Assembly (NCBI RefSeq): GCF_964355755.1
Contig: NC_092680.1
Span: forward strand, 21,493,001 to 21,557,000
Length of the DNA stretch: 64,000 nt
Source of the DNA: Antedon mediterranea
Lineage: Eukaryota > Echinodermata > Crinoidea > Comatulida > Antedonidae
Direction of reading: 5' to 3'
Part shown: positions 12,136-23,233 of the stretch, in pieces
Position numbering within the stretch: position 1 is the stretch's first letter
Layout of the letters: every line of letters starts with the position of its first letter
The notes under the pieces: model-generated
The model's database searches: none
What the model was told of the DNA's origin: nothing
The model's input: only the letters and a program-made list of their open reading frames with translations
Program-made: the position numbers and the translations under genes

Positions 12136-13051
12136 ACGATATTCCGACGTATAGCAAGGTATACCGTGCACCCTCTCCTCCATACATCTATATTCCGACG
12201 TACGTATAGCCAGATATACCGTGCACCCTCTCCTCCATACATCTATATTCCGACGTACGTATAGGCAGGTATACCGTGCACCCTCTCCTCCATACATCTA
12301 TATTCCGACGTACGTATAGCCAGGTATACCGTGCACCCTCTCCTCCATACATCTATATTCCGACGTACGTATAGCCAGGTATACCGTGCACCCTCTCCTC
12401 CATACATCTATATTCCGACGTACGTATAGGCAGGTATACCGTGCACCCTCTCCTCCATACATCTATATTCCGACGTACGTATAGCAAGGTATACCGTGCA
12501 CCCTCTCCTCCATACATCTATATTCCGACGTACGTATAGCCAGGTATACCGTGCACCTTCTTCTCCATATATCTATATTCCGACGTACGTATAGCCAGGT
12601 ATACCGTGCAACCTCTCCTCCATACATCTATATTCCGACGTAAGTATAGGCAAGTATACCGTGCACCCTCTCCTCCATATATCTATATTCCGACGTACGT
12701 ATAGCCAGGTATACCGTGCACCCTCTCCTCCATACATCTATATTCCGACGTACGTATCGCCATGGATACCGTGCACCCTCTCCTCCATACATCTATATTC
12801 CGACGTACGTATAGGCAGATATACCGTGCACCCTCTCCTCCATACATCTATATTCCGACGTACGTATAGGCAGGTATACCGTGCACCCTCTCCTCCATAC
12901 ATCTATATTCCGACGTACGTATAGCCATGTATACCGTGCACCCTCTCCTCCATACATCTATATTCCGACGTACGTATAGCCATATATACCGTGCACCCTC
13001 TCCTCCATACATCTATATTCCGACGTACGTATAGGCAGGTATACCGTGCAT
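12136..13051 (+). repeat. 55 bp tandem array, about 16.6 copies
   Basis: The unit contains CCGTGCACCCTCTCCTCCAT, then ACATCTATATTCCGACGTAC and GTATAGCCAGGTATA. The period is 55 (for example CCCTCTCCTC at 12171, 12226 and 12281). Copies differ at one or two bases, chiefly in the CCAGG/GCAGG/CAAGG position. Each unit has two short palindromes, ACGTACGT and GGTATACC. Open frames across the array exist only because the unit lacks stops in some frames; 55 is not a multiple of 3, so no protein repeat is implied. Confidence 0.96.
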
Positions 13052-13500
13052 ATTCACCATGATAAACCTTCCAGATATTATTGAGGATAGTATAGACTAG
13101 TTATGTCGAGACCTAGTATTATTATAGAGGCTTACTTACACTTTGGTAAACCCATCTGACGTCGGTTAGAAGTCATAGTGAAAGATAAAATAAATATCAC
13201 AATTATATTCATATACACCTGTCGTCTTTCATAATTCACCTATCTATATTATTTCATTGTTGTGTCCAATGTCGTATTATATATGTTCTTGTAATTGATA
13301 TTAGGGTTGTTGCCCACTCGTACATAGGCAGTGCAATGACTTGGAAGTTGGTATAGGCATATAAGCAAGGAAACATTTTCTTTAATCCATGGTAGACTAG
13401 TCGTAATATGATTGGGAATATACCTCGATTTTGATTTGCGTCAGAGTATCAAATTGTTCCGACTCTGGTGTAAGTCATTGTACGTTAACGTTATTTACGT

Positions 13501-13590
13501 TTAAGCGTGGTTCCCCTAGCGACGTAACGCAAAGCAACAACGTATTGACGCAAAGTGCCGTATTGCGTAATCACAAGTGGGAACCGACGA
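13501..13590. mobile_element. MITE family B copy (decayed)
   Basis: The left end TTAAGCGTGGTTCCCC, followed by AGCGACGTAACGCAA, matches the full copy at 20007-20191. The right side (CACAAGTGGGAACC) is a shortened remnant of the other terminus. Confidence 0.6.
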
Positions 13591-13599
13591 CGTAACAGT

Positions 13600-16000
13600 G
13601 CTGAAAACATCGCAGGTTTGATTTCACGTAGGCGGGGGAAAACACAATTATTGGAAGGGCATTTTCATACGTCGCGTTAAGTTTCGTTACGTTTCGTTAC
13701 GTTGAACGTTATTCGTTTTTAAAATCTTTATAAGCCTACTATTATTTCTTCTTTTTTCTTTTTCTTTTTTTTCTCCATTTTTTAAAAGTTGCACATAATA
13801 TGTTTGTGTCTTTTTTATTAGGCATTATATCTCCATGAGTATGGTTTTGGTATTCTTTTATCCCCTACACAGCAGTCAGTTGTGGTAAATAATTGGAATC
13901 AAATCCCTCAATCGGCAGACGATTTAATCCAAAACTTCCCAATAAAAAGGTTAATTCTAAACTTCCACACTCAACCCACTTTATATCAAAACAGGAGTAA
14001 AATCTTGGGAAAGACTTTACACCCCATAGCATCGACGGAAACAATCCAAAACATATTGCTTTTGTCCCCATCGACCAGTTTCCTACCCTGTATTACTTTG
14101 ACGTCAGACAACTTCAAGTGTTGACATCTCGACCTCGGTGTTGCTATGGTTTCCAGTTGTTTATTCCAGTTTTATAACCAAAAATAGTTTTTAGCATTTT
14201 ATTGGGGATTAGGTGCTATCTATTTTTACACTCATGTTTACGCTAAGCATCATTATATATTATTTACACACGTGGAGATACTATTTAACATCACTGCCAT
14301 GTCAAGGATCAAGCAGAGCGTGCCTTTACTTAAACACGCTAGGCCTTATGAACTTTTACTCCTTCTCGTAAGCTTAGCATTCTGCTGCCAAGATAAGTAA
14401 ACAGATGATGAGATGTGTAAGTGAACAAAATATTGGAAGCCCCAGCAAATTCCCACTTTTGGCGCGCAACGCAATGACGTACGCGCAACGTATGTGAGTT
14501 TCCGAGCGACGACAGTAGTTCGGATCATACATCATTCAACGTGATTGGTTTACATAATATAGGCCTATGCATTTGTAATTTTGGAATTTGTTAACACAAT
14601 TTTATTTTTTAACTGACTTTTTCACATTTTTTTAATGTTTTGTATAAATTATATATATATATATATTTTTAATATTTGTGTTTCCATATATATATTTTTG
14701 TAAATCAACAATTTCAGCCGTCGGACTGCATGTTTTTTACTATATAGGCCTAAACCAGAATAAATAAATAAAAAAAATAATAAAATAAAAAATTGGTCAA
14801 ATTACAGGTTGCGCTTAGACGTTAATTAATCATTCAAAGCTAAATATCGATCTCATTTTCTTTTACAACAAAATTAAACTTTTTTTCGTGATTTTTTTGT
14901 ATTCCAGACAGGACAACAAAACAGGTTTTCTTTTACCTGATTGTGTAATCCTGTATAAGATGTTGTTAAATAAATAAATAAATAAAATTACTGTCAATAA
15001 TGTTTTCACTATGACAGCACTATTTTAAAAAAAAATGATGGAATTGAAGATTTATAATTAAAAATGTATAATTTCTATGGTGATGAACAAAACAATGACG
15101 ACGAAAATTAGATATATTTTGTTTATGTATAGAATGAATGATGATTATGTTAATCCTAATAACAATTATTGACATGGTGATGTCAGCAACGCTCTGTAGT
15201 AATATAAAAAAGAATTGCAAAAAAAATTTAGGCCTACCACTAAATTTAACCCAAACAGTAGTTAGTAGGGAGGCCTAAGTTATGGAATACAGATCAGTCA
15301 AATGCAGTTCAGAAGAAGGCGTAACACCTGTTGCTAAGCAAAGGGCACGTGAAGGGTAAGATCGTCACGTCTACGAACTTTACATCCGGGAAGTAAGAAC
15401 TTGGTCCTAACTTAATAAAATCAAATCTAATTTTAGTTCTTTTAAGTTGCAGTCCTTGATCCGCTGCGAGACGGCAAACGGCCTGAAACAAAGGCAAATA
15501 TAAAATCACGTGACATGGTTGCTTCACGCGGGCTTCATTTACAAAAACAGGAAATTGGGAGAGGGGATTATGGGTACTAAAAACGACAGCATGGAAAGGG
15601 ATCAATGAAAAAAGATACGATCAACGAAAACGCGAACTGATGTAAAGTGAACTGGGTAATCCGCATGGATTTATAGCTTAATCCACGAACCGTCGGATTT
15701 AATTATAAATAAGTATGGAATAAAAATATACTACACGGTATTAAATTGGGTTAAATAGCTGTTCACGAGATTAAGTTTTTATATTTGATTTCTCGCCGCG
15801 TATTTGGTGAATTTCGAGTGACACAGTTTTATTGCATGGGACGAACTAAAACCTACAATCAAATAGCTAGATTGGAGAATTAGATAATCACGGAATAACC
15901 ATCGACCCTTATAAACAGAATTACATTGATTATGTAACGTAAACTAAACTGACACATGAATTACTTGGACTAATAATCTACTGAAGACAAACATATTATA
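13600..16000. other. Gene-free stretch
   Basis: AT-rich DNA. A GCGCGCAACGCAATGACG patch near 14461 echoes MITE family B. At 14900-14990 a sequence ending GATGTTGTTAAATAAATAAA looks like a retrotransposon 3' tail. No gene is supported. Confidence 0.5.
14905..14990 (+). mobile_element. Possible retrotransposon 3' tail with (AAAT)n
   Basis: TGTGTAATCCTGTATAAGAT is followed by GTTGTTAAATAAATAAATAA, the form of a non-LTR element end. There is no coding homology. Confidence 0.3.
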
Positions 16001-16004
16001 ATCC

Positions 16005-16235
16005 GGACTGAATTTTCTGGACTGAATGTCCTAAACTGATGCACTGGAGTACGAGTTCTGGACTGAATGTCCTGACTGAATGTCCGGGACTGAATGTTCT
16101 GGACTGAATTTCCGGGACTGACTGACCTAGCTGAATGTCCGGGACTCGGACTGAATGACCTAGCCCAATGGACCCGAACTGAATGCTGCACTGAATGTTC
16201 TGGCTAAATGTTCTGGACTCAACACTGAATGTTTT
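16005..16235 (+). repeat. Degenerate short tandem array (GGACTGAATGTCC-like)
   Basis: ACTGAATG followed by TCC, TTC or ACC recurs about a dozen times at irregular 13-30 base spacing. It is an old or very unequal minisatellite. The serine/arginine-rich minus-strand frame across it is a by-product of the repeat. Confidence 0.75.
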
Positions 16236-16239
16236 CTAT

Positions 16240-18440
16240 GATACGGCCTACAAACCTGGTCGTGGTAACAATAGTAAATTAATTTAGCTATAGTATCTGT
16301 ACGTTTGTATTCTGCACTTCATCAATCTCCATGGTGTCATTTCTGTGTATAACCATTCATTTCCGATCTGACAAACTGTTCGTTCTCCCGAGACTCATAA
16401 CTCACGTCAGTTGTGTATACCCTAATACACCACTGTGACGTTACAAGGGAATATGACGTCATAATTCCATAATATATGAGTGTTGCCTATAAGGATGTGT
16501 AAGGGGGTCCTATGTAACATCCGTTTCACTGTAGTTGTAATAATTTGAATTAAGACATTACCAAGAGACTGAACCATGGCAGCAGCAACTGTCAGTGTGG
16601 TTTCGACATCTATTAGCAACATAAATCTGCCAATTGTCATTAATTCCCCTTTTTTTATCATGTTTCCTAACTTTAAGGTGTCTAGTTGATTTATATATCG
16701 CATAGGTTTATACAAAGTTTACATTCAACAGATAAATAAGATACCAAATATAGGATCATTGCATGTGTTGCGCAGCTCTTAACAGAACTTTAAAACACAC
16801 ATGATTACACGCGTACACATCATAATGATGTATTTATTACGTTGACAATGTTTGCTATTTGTGGGGATCTTGTAGCTGATGTTCGACGGTATTTCGTTGC
16901 GATAGTTCTCATTTTTGCTGCTTTTCATGCTTTTGTATGCTTTCTATAGACTTTTAATCTTTTTTTAATTTCTTAATTGGTATAGATATTTACATGAAAT
17001 AGTTTGCAATTTAAAGGCCTTTTGTAACACAAATCCGCAATTCATTTTTTTTGTGTGGCTGCTATGGACTTTTATTTTCCCTGAATTGTTTTTGTTATAT
17101 TCTAGGTAAAATATAAGGCCTATTGATAAATATCTTGGTGTATGTGGCGTTTCATACTTCTTTTATAGCTGAAAATCAAAACATCGATTGGTACGGTGGA
17201 CACCATAAACTAAGCATCATGATTTAGAAACAGTTCAATGCAGTATCATTATGTACCATATTTTCCTTCACTTTGTATTAGGCCTACTACTTTCACGGAA
17301 GTCTGTAACAAACGGCTGTATTCTGAAACCAAGCGAGTAAAGATAATGATAATATGAATACCTTTCAGTTTCATACACCAATAACGATACTTATAAACGG
17401 GCTCATTTAATTCCCGCCATCAATATCGTACCGAGTGATGTATCTGTGTCTCAAAACACCAAGTAAAATAATTAAATAACTATAACAATCAGAAGTAAGA
17501 GAAGATCAAACATTACCATAATTCATGACGTCATTTCCTACGTATAGGGCGCACAAAATGACGTACACAATCGATGATACATCGCTCGTGATTGGACAAA
17601 TAACTTGCGTTACGTGAACATCGTTTTTGCATCCCCATGTCATAGTCCTCTGTATACCTAGCGAAACAAAAGACAAAGACAATTTAGAAAACGGAAATAA
17701 CAAGAATTTGTTGACAAGGTGAAGGTAAATCGAACAGGTAATTTTAATGTAAAAAAAGGAAATAATAACGAAATTAATTAAAATGTTGGTAAACCAAAGA
17801 CCACCTACTGTACAAAGGAGTATGGAGCCCGCCCGCTGTGTTTGTTCAATAAAAAGTACAGAGCGGACAAAATGTAGTATTATTCCGGCACAGTTTGTGG
17901 GCCGACGGATTGCAAAGCGTATAACCAAATGGGTATACGCTCCGTTAAATTTAACATGTATATTTCGTTACTCTATTAGTAATTACACGGTAATGGACAA
18001 ATGTAAAGATTTTCTTTTTGACTGGATCGTTCGACTCACGCGGAAACCAATTTCCCTAAGAATCAGTACCCGTGAAAATACTTTAACAGTTCGGTGTTAG
18101 TGTGACAATAAACCCACGTGTGCTGCCACGCGCACCTGTTCTCACCTGGAACTATTTTTTTCTGTTTATAACACGAGGATTTCTACTACAGTATTCAAAT
18201 AATGATGAAACAAATATATCTGCTTTACACATATTATATAGTATATTTTTTAGAAGCGCGAACAATTTTCTATGGGAAAACGTAAGCCAGGAAATATATA
18301 AGCCTACATCTTCTAAAAAAAAGAACAAAATAATAGACAAGGAGACAGAGTTTCACTTTGTTGTTTTATAAAGAAGTCAGCATTTTAACTTAACTAAGAA
18401 AAAACAAAGCAGAATTTGAAATATTAAACAGGCCCGATAT
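16240..18440. other. Gene-free stretch
   Basis: Two overlapping opposite-strand frames (17506-17928 minus, 17783-18100 plus) are open, but neither shows a family motif or codon bias that I can recognise. TGACGTCA octamers stand at 16454-16461 and 17526-17533. Confidence 0.45.
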
Positions 18441-18444
18441 TTTG

Positions 18445-18575
18445 ATTGGTTCCCACTCGACGCAACGCAAGAACGTAAGCGCAACGCAAGCGATTGACCA
18501 ATCACAAGCTTCTGATGTGTCAGCTCTCCTGCGTTGCGTATATACGCCCTTGTGTTGCGTCTCTAGAGAGAACAA
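18445..18575. mobile_element. MITE family B copy
   Basis: The left end TTGGTTCCCACTCGACGCAA continues with CGCAAGAACGTAAGCGCAAC. The inverted counterpart (CTGCGTTGCGT, then TTGTGTTGCGTCTCTAG) lies about 90 bases on. The centre holds GACCAATCACAAGC, shared with the other copies. Confidence 0.75.
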
Positions 18576-18602
18576 CGCTTTATAGAGTTATTCGTGAAAT
18601 AA

Positions 18603-19236
18603 TTAAAGCCCCATTCCCTACGTTTTTTAGATCTAATTTAAGATCACAAACTATATTTAATGTAAAAATAATACTATATGGTCCTATTGCGATAACTTTT
18701 TTCGTCTTTAAACGGTTAAAAATGTGAAAAATAAGTCGATTTTAATAATTATAGCGGCCCGCTATAAATCCCAAAATGCATTGCGCGCGGACTGATATTT
18801 TTGTTTTTCACCTGTAATTCGCCCACTTTTCGATCGATCGTGAGGCCAAAACAAATGGAAGACTCCTAACTTTTCAGCGAAAATACCGGGTTTTCCCCAA
18901 TTTGTATCAACGGAGTCTGGCAAAAATAGAAAGAAAATTAATGCAGCAACTATACAACGTCAGGCTAGGTATATAGCTAGCGTACGATGTTCGCACGTTA
19001 CCGATGTTTACCAGCTAGGCCTACAAAACTAAGCCTAGCCAGGCTAGGCCTAAGACCGTCCACGAGAGGTCGATCGCCGCGAACTACTTAGGTAGTGCAT
19101 TGTTTCTCACTTTTTATCATAATTTACCATAAAACGTACATTTAAGACAAGGAATGACATGGTTTAATGTTTTTAAAGTGATATATATGTATTATTTTCC
19201 AAAAAACGTCCAAAATTGCAGGGAAGGGGTCTTTAA
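18603..19236. mobile_element. MITE family C copy, about 634 bp, imperfect TIRs
   Basis: The left end TTAAAGCCCCATTCCCTAC is mirrored at the right end, whose reverse complement reads TTAAAGACCCCTTCCCTGC. The interior contains ATCCCAAAATGCATTGCGCG, which resembles ATCCCATAATGCAATGCGCT in the element at 20188-20727, so the two are probably relatives. No transposase is encoded. Confidence 0.65.
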
Positions 19237-19239
19237 ATT

Positions 19240-20006
19240 AAACTAACATAACGTGAAAATGATTTAGTAAACTTGTCCAAAACAACGCGAAATCGATCGG
19301 GCACTGTACGTTGTTATCGAAGCTTAAAGACCGATTAATTTATTAAAGATCTTTTTCTTTTCGAAACGTGATCTATTCGCGCTGTTTAAGACAAGGTAGC
19401 GGACAAGTTGTTTTGATCTGAAATTGCAATAATTCTGATAATTTAATGCTAGTTGGCACTTTTCAATCAGGTTTAAGCTACAGCTATAAATCCATAACGA
19501 GGGGAAGATAAAACAGACACGCTGGGCAACGGATTAGTTTCACCCGCATCGATAGCCAAGGACAGTGCTTGTGTTGCCTAGCCCTCGCTTACCATCTGCC
19601 GCTTAAATACTTTACAAATCTTATGCATGTAGTCATCTCTCTTGTGTTTATTCCAACAGAATTACATGTATCTGTACCAATAATAATATAGGAAACGAGA
19701 GAGCTGGCTATCAGATAACATAGTATAATTTTATATCGTCATTCAAGTGGAAAGTTCGTTACATTTCTTGGGACGAATTTTATCACCGGTGGTACAAATG
19801 GATTTTTCCGGTCGTTGATAGTATTAGTTTTAAAAATGTATGTGGATACCGGTAGTATAATTTTATATTATTTAAATATTACGCAATTTTGCAGTTACGA
19901 TGACGTCATACTAGTATAATAGCTGAATGGGTATATTAGATATTTTTTTCGACAAACTAAAAATGGTGATATTTCTCGTCGATCTATGTTTGGTACCGAC
20001 GTTCGG
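19240..20006. other. Spacer between two MITE pairs
   Basis: Non-coding DNA with a TGACGTCA octamer at 19901-19908 and nothing else that I recognise. Confidence 0.5.
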
Positions 20007-20191
20007 TAAAGCGTGGTTCCCACTAGCGACGCAACGCAAGGACGTAACGCAACGCAAGTGAATTGACCAATCACAAGCGATGGCTTATTCGCTTGTGATT
20101 GCTATCTGTCTATAACTTCGCTTGTCATTGGTTAAAACGCTTGCGTTGCGTTTACGTCCTTGCGTTACGTTCTAGTGGGAACCAAGCTTAA
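20007..20191. mobile_element. MITE family B, most complete copy, long TIRs
   Basis: The left arm TAAAGCGTGGTTCCCACTAG, then CGACGCAACGCAAGGACG, is matched by a right arm whose reverse complement reads TTAAGCTTGGTTCCCACTAG, then AACGTAACGCAAGGACG. The arms extend over 45 or more bases. The centre carries CAATCACAAGCG in both orientations, so almost the whole 185 bases folds back. Confidence 0.85.
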
Positions 20192-20727
20192 AGATGTATT
20201 GTCCCTTTGATTTGAAATTTTTAAATTTCGAAAATAAGTGGGTCATTTTGAAGTATCATAATAGTTATTAACTTTCACCAAAAATTAGTCAAAAAAAAAA
20301 TAATTTAACCGAAATACAGATGTTTTTTTGTTCAAAAAATAACTTTGACTTCCAGTCAAAGTTTTCAATCAAAACATATCCCATAATGCAATGCGCTTGT
20401 TTGGCTACTCTGTATGCATAATCATAAAACTTCCTCGCGATCTGTGTGAAAACACCTTCTCAACCGTGACGAGTTGTAAACAATCCTAATTAGCATCATG
20501 CATAATGCATACTCATGGTTTGAAATCTTTGTTTACTTTCGCTTGCGACGATTTCTCAGACGAAATGTAATCTAATTAATTTACCTGTTAATTACGTAAA
20601 CTGTTGTTTTTGGCTCGAATTTTCGACTTAAAGTGAATAACTTTAATATTACTTTGATATGGCCAATTTAAATTTAGAATATTTTTTTTTTTCATTTTTT
20701 GTGTTTCAAGGGACAATACATCTTTAA
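20188..20727. mobile_element. MITE family C copy, 540 bp, perfect 20 bp TIRs
   Basis: TTAAAGATGTATTGTCCCTT at 20188-20207 is exactly inverted at 20708-20727. The element abuts the right end of the family B copy, sharing its TTAA. The interior is non-coding. A TTAA target site is suggested by the ends. Confidence 0.85.
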
Positions 20728-21045
20728 ACTAATTACCGTACGTTTTGTTACAAACAAACGTCTGCAATCATGCAATGTTGATTTTTTATAATTGGCCATG
20801 TCATTAAAAAAAAGCAAATGGTGAAAGAGAGTAATGCGGCCTAAAACATTGTGGGGACGTGAAACTAACACTTTTATTAGGCCTAATCACGTTTGATCAG
20901 GATAGTCAATTATCGTGATGTGACTTTGAACTGTAAACGAACCATAAGCATAATTGTGTGCACCTTCCCCGCGTCCGTGTGGATGTAATCGTGTAGCCAC
21001 ATACGTCCCAAAGAATGACCTCGGAAGTGGGAAAACACGTTGTGG

Positions 21046-21250
21046 TTCGTGCGTGCCCAGCTATGAACTTGAGGTACATAAACATGGCCAATTTAGGTTC
21101 TATCACATGTCCTTATCGCCATGTGAGCAATGATCGTGAGTGCCCAGGAACTTGAGGTACATAGACATGGCCAATTCAAGTTCTATAGGCCTACATGTCC
21201 TCATCGCCATTGTGAGCAATGATCGTCAGTGCCCAGCTATGAACTTGAGG
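21046..21250 (+). repeat. 85 bp tandem array, left part (2+ copies)
   Basis: The unit contains ACTTGAGGTACATAAACATG, then GGCCAATTTAGGTTC, then CATGTCCTCATCGCC, then GAGCAATGATCGTGAGTGCC. Two diverged copies stand here; the third is broken after CTTGAGG by the hAT insertion at 21251. Confidence 0.85.
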
Positions 21251-21274
21251 CAGTGGCGTATCCAGGATTTTGAA
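21251..21274 (-). repeat. hAT terminal inverted repeat (3' end of the element)
   Basis: The sequence starting CAGTGGCGTATCCAGG and followed by a G-run is the form seen at ends of hAT elements. It is almost identical to 45378-45400. The matching inverted end is absent at the right side of this copy. Confidence 0.65.
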
Positions 21275-21424
21275 GTAGGGGGGCCGGGAATTGCCAATTT
21301 GCCGACAAAATTCATGCTGGTGATCAATATATGTTATAGGTTGTATAGTTCATGTTTTATTACATTTAGTAGTGGAGTTAGAAAAATATAGTAATTAGAC
21401 ATAATGTACATATAAGGTATATAT

Positions 21425-21773
21425 AAGGTACCTTGCGATCACTCCAGGTATGCTACAATAATGGCTTAAGAATGTTGTTGCAAAGGCCTCGACATTACAG
21501 TGCCAGCCTCATGTTTACGGAATGTAGAATTCCCTCTTTTTATGAATTGTTAAGAATATCAATATATGGCCTGATGTGTAGACTTAATGCAAGCAAAAAT
21601 ATTTTAATCTCAACGATTATAAGCAATGGCTTAGTTAAGTCGAAGATGCTTTCTAGATGGAATGCCATCCTGAGATGAGTAGTAGTAATTTTGTTTATTT
21701 TATTTATTTCATTTATATGTAATTTACTTTCTATGGACCAGAGTTTCCGAAATAAAAGATTGAATGAATGAAT
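21425..21773 (+). mobile_element. 5'-truncated LINE (CR1/L2-like) 3' end
   Basis: The plus-strand frame 21433-21678 reads CYNNGLRMLL, then RPRHYSASLMF and PSFYELLRISIYGLMCRL. This is the usual C-terminal tail of ORF2 proteins of CR1/L2-type non-LTR retrotransposons, just past the reverse transcriptase. It is followed by an AATAAA and the 3' microsatellite TTGAATGAATGAA typical of these elements, ending at about 21773. Everything 5' of this is absent, as expected for incomplete reverse transcription. The element lies inside the hAT remnant in opposite orientation, so it landed after the hAT. Confidence 0.82.
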
Positions 21774-23233
21774 CTTGCGTGGTCGCATCTCTGCAAAAGT
21801 TTGTATAGCGTGGTCAAAGCTGATAGATTTTGCGATATTTCTCTCTATTGATAGAATAGCTAGTCCAGAAAGCCGGTCCTGTCCCATAGTAGATCGCCTG
21901 TAGTCTTTGATGATCTTTAGCTTTGAAAAGCTCCGTTCCGTCTCTACTGAAGTAGCGGGTATTGTACAAAATATTGCATATAGCCTGTACAAATTGCGAA
22001 TTACAAAACGTAGATTCGACTGGAACAAGTACTTAAACATATCTTGTGCCGATGCATTTTGTGGTATTTCGGTTAGGTGCATTCACAATATGTTGTTTCC
22101 ATGCATCATACTCGGATCTTACTGCTGGATCGATATCTGGGTGTGGACCAGATCCATAAACTTTGGAGAGGTCTTCCAGCTCCTTGGTGACTGTTTCATT
22201 GTCTCTCTTTTTCATTAGAGATGGCGTCAATAGAACCCTGAATGCCTTTAGAATGTCACGATTTGCTGCAAACCGTTCCTTAATTTGCATACGACATATG
22301 TCTATGCAGCCATAAAATACATTAGCTTTAAAGGACTCTTCAGGTGTGAGTACCTCATCTCCTGCCAGTTCACCGCTTTGTTGCTTTCGTCGTCTTTGAC
22401 GATGTTGTTTGAACTCCGTTGGAATTTCGCACTTTGATGCAAGTTTCTTTGCGTTGCTCATTAATGTCTTGTAATATTCGTCGCTTCTCTTATCTGCCAG
22501 TGCTTTTTCAGCATTGTCTATTAGTTGTAATGCTGTATCTATTGCAATTCCTCGCTCTTGCAATGCGTCAGAAGCCACACGAATTGTCTCAAGGATGTCT
22601 TTGAGAACTGTAAAAGCTGCAATGAAGTCAAACGTAGACACACTTTCCAAAAGACCAATTGCATTCGACACAATTTTGTTGTCATGTTCCTCTTCTGCAA
22701 TTTCCTCCAAAGCGTCTAACAATGCTGGTAAAGTTTTTTCAATTGTCCTTAGGGAGTCGCAGTGACTAGCCCACCTGGTTTCTGAAAGTCTTTTCAGGGA
22801 TGATGGATGCTGTATGTTTCGCTCTTTTTGACATCTGACAAAGATAGAATCTCGTTTTGGACTAGCTTCGATAATTACATACAGTCGTTCTACTACTATA
22901 CCGAAAAAGTTCTTGCACAGGATATTGGATTTGAAAGCAGCTACAAGGACTAGATTAAGGCAGTGATTGCTGCAATGTACATACAAAGCTTTAGGATTTT
23001 CATTCAAGACTTTGGTTTTCAAGCCGTTATACCTGCCTGACATGTTACTAGCTCCATCATACCCCTGACCTCTTAGTGTCTTGATATCAAGTCCCCATGT
23101 CTTTAACGTCTCACATAGACATTTGAATAACGCTTCAGCAGTCGTAGATTCGACATTTTGGAACTTGAGAAACGACTCGTATGTTTCTCCTTCAAGGGCA
23201 TACCTAAGAACAAACGAGACTTGCTCAACAGTC

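Larger units (their letters stand above)
21251..23233 (-). pseudogene. hAT-superfamily transposase remnant (DUF4371/ZMYM1-like), 5'-truncated, frameshifted, LINE-interrupted
   Basis: A minus-strand reading frame from 23233 down to about 22085 matches the central part of hAT transposases that carry DUF4371. It has LRGQGYDGASNMSG (with a likely catalytic Asp), then YVHCSNHCLNLVL and LSETRWASHCDSL. A second frame (about 22082-21774) continues with the hAT C-terminal dimerisation segment, containing IPATSVETERSFSKLKIIK and STMGQDRLSGLAILSIERN. The two frames overlap near 22033-22082 and differ by one step, so a frameshift separates them. The N-terminal part (BED or TTF zinc finger and first catalytic Asp) is missing: homology begins at EQVSFVLRY. 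The coding end is cut by a LINE fragment at 21425-21773. At the left edge (21251) lies CAGTGGCGTATCCAGGATT, a typical hAT terminal repeat. The repeat-array word CTTGAGG flanks both sides, looking like a 7-8 bp target duplication. The copy cannot encode an active enzyme. Confidence 0.88.

Noticed and set aside
11998-12924. Open frames with repeated Tyr/Pro-rich peptides
   Set aside because: The 55 bp unit changes reading frame each copy, so the frames do not encode a protein repeat; no start context or flanking coding signal.
10531-13051. CRISPR-like arrays
   Set aside because: Units are contiguous with no unique spacers, and the sequence is clearly animal.
15309-15605. 98-codon minus-strand frame
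   Set aside because: No family features and no start or promoter support.
17506-18100. Overlapping opposite-strand frames of 140 and 105 codons
   Set aside because: No recognisable motif, no splice or promoter support, and only one of the two could be real; residues follow base composition.
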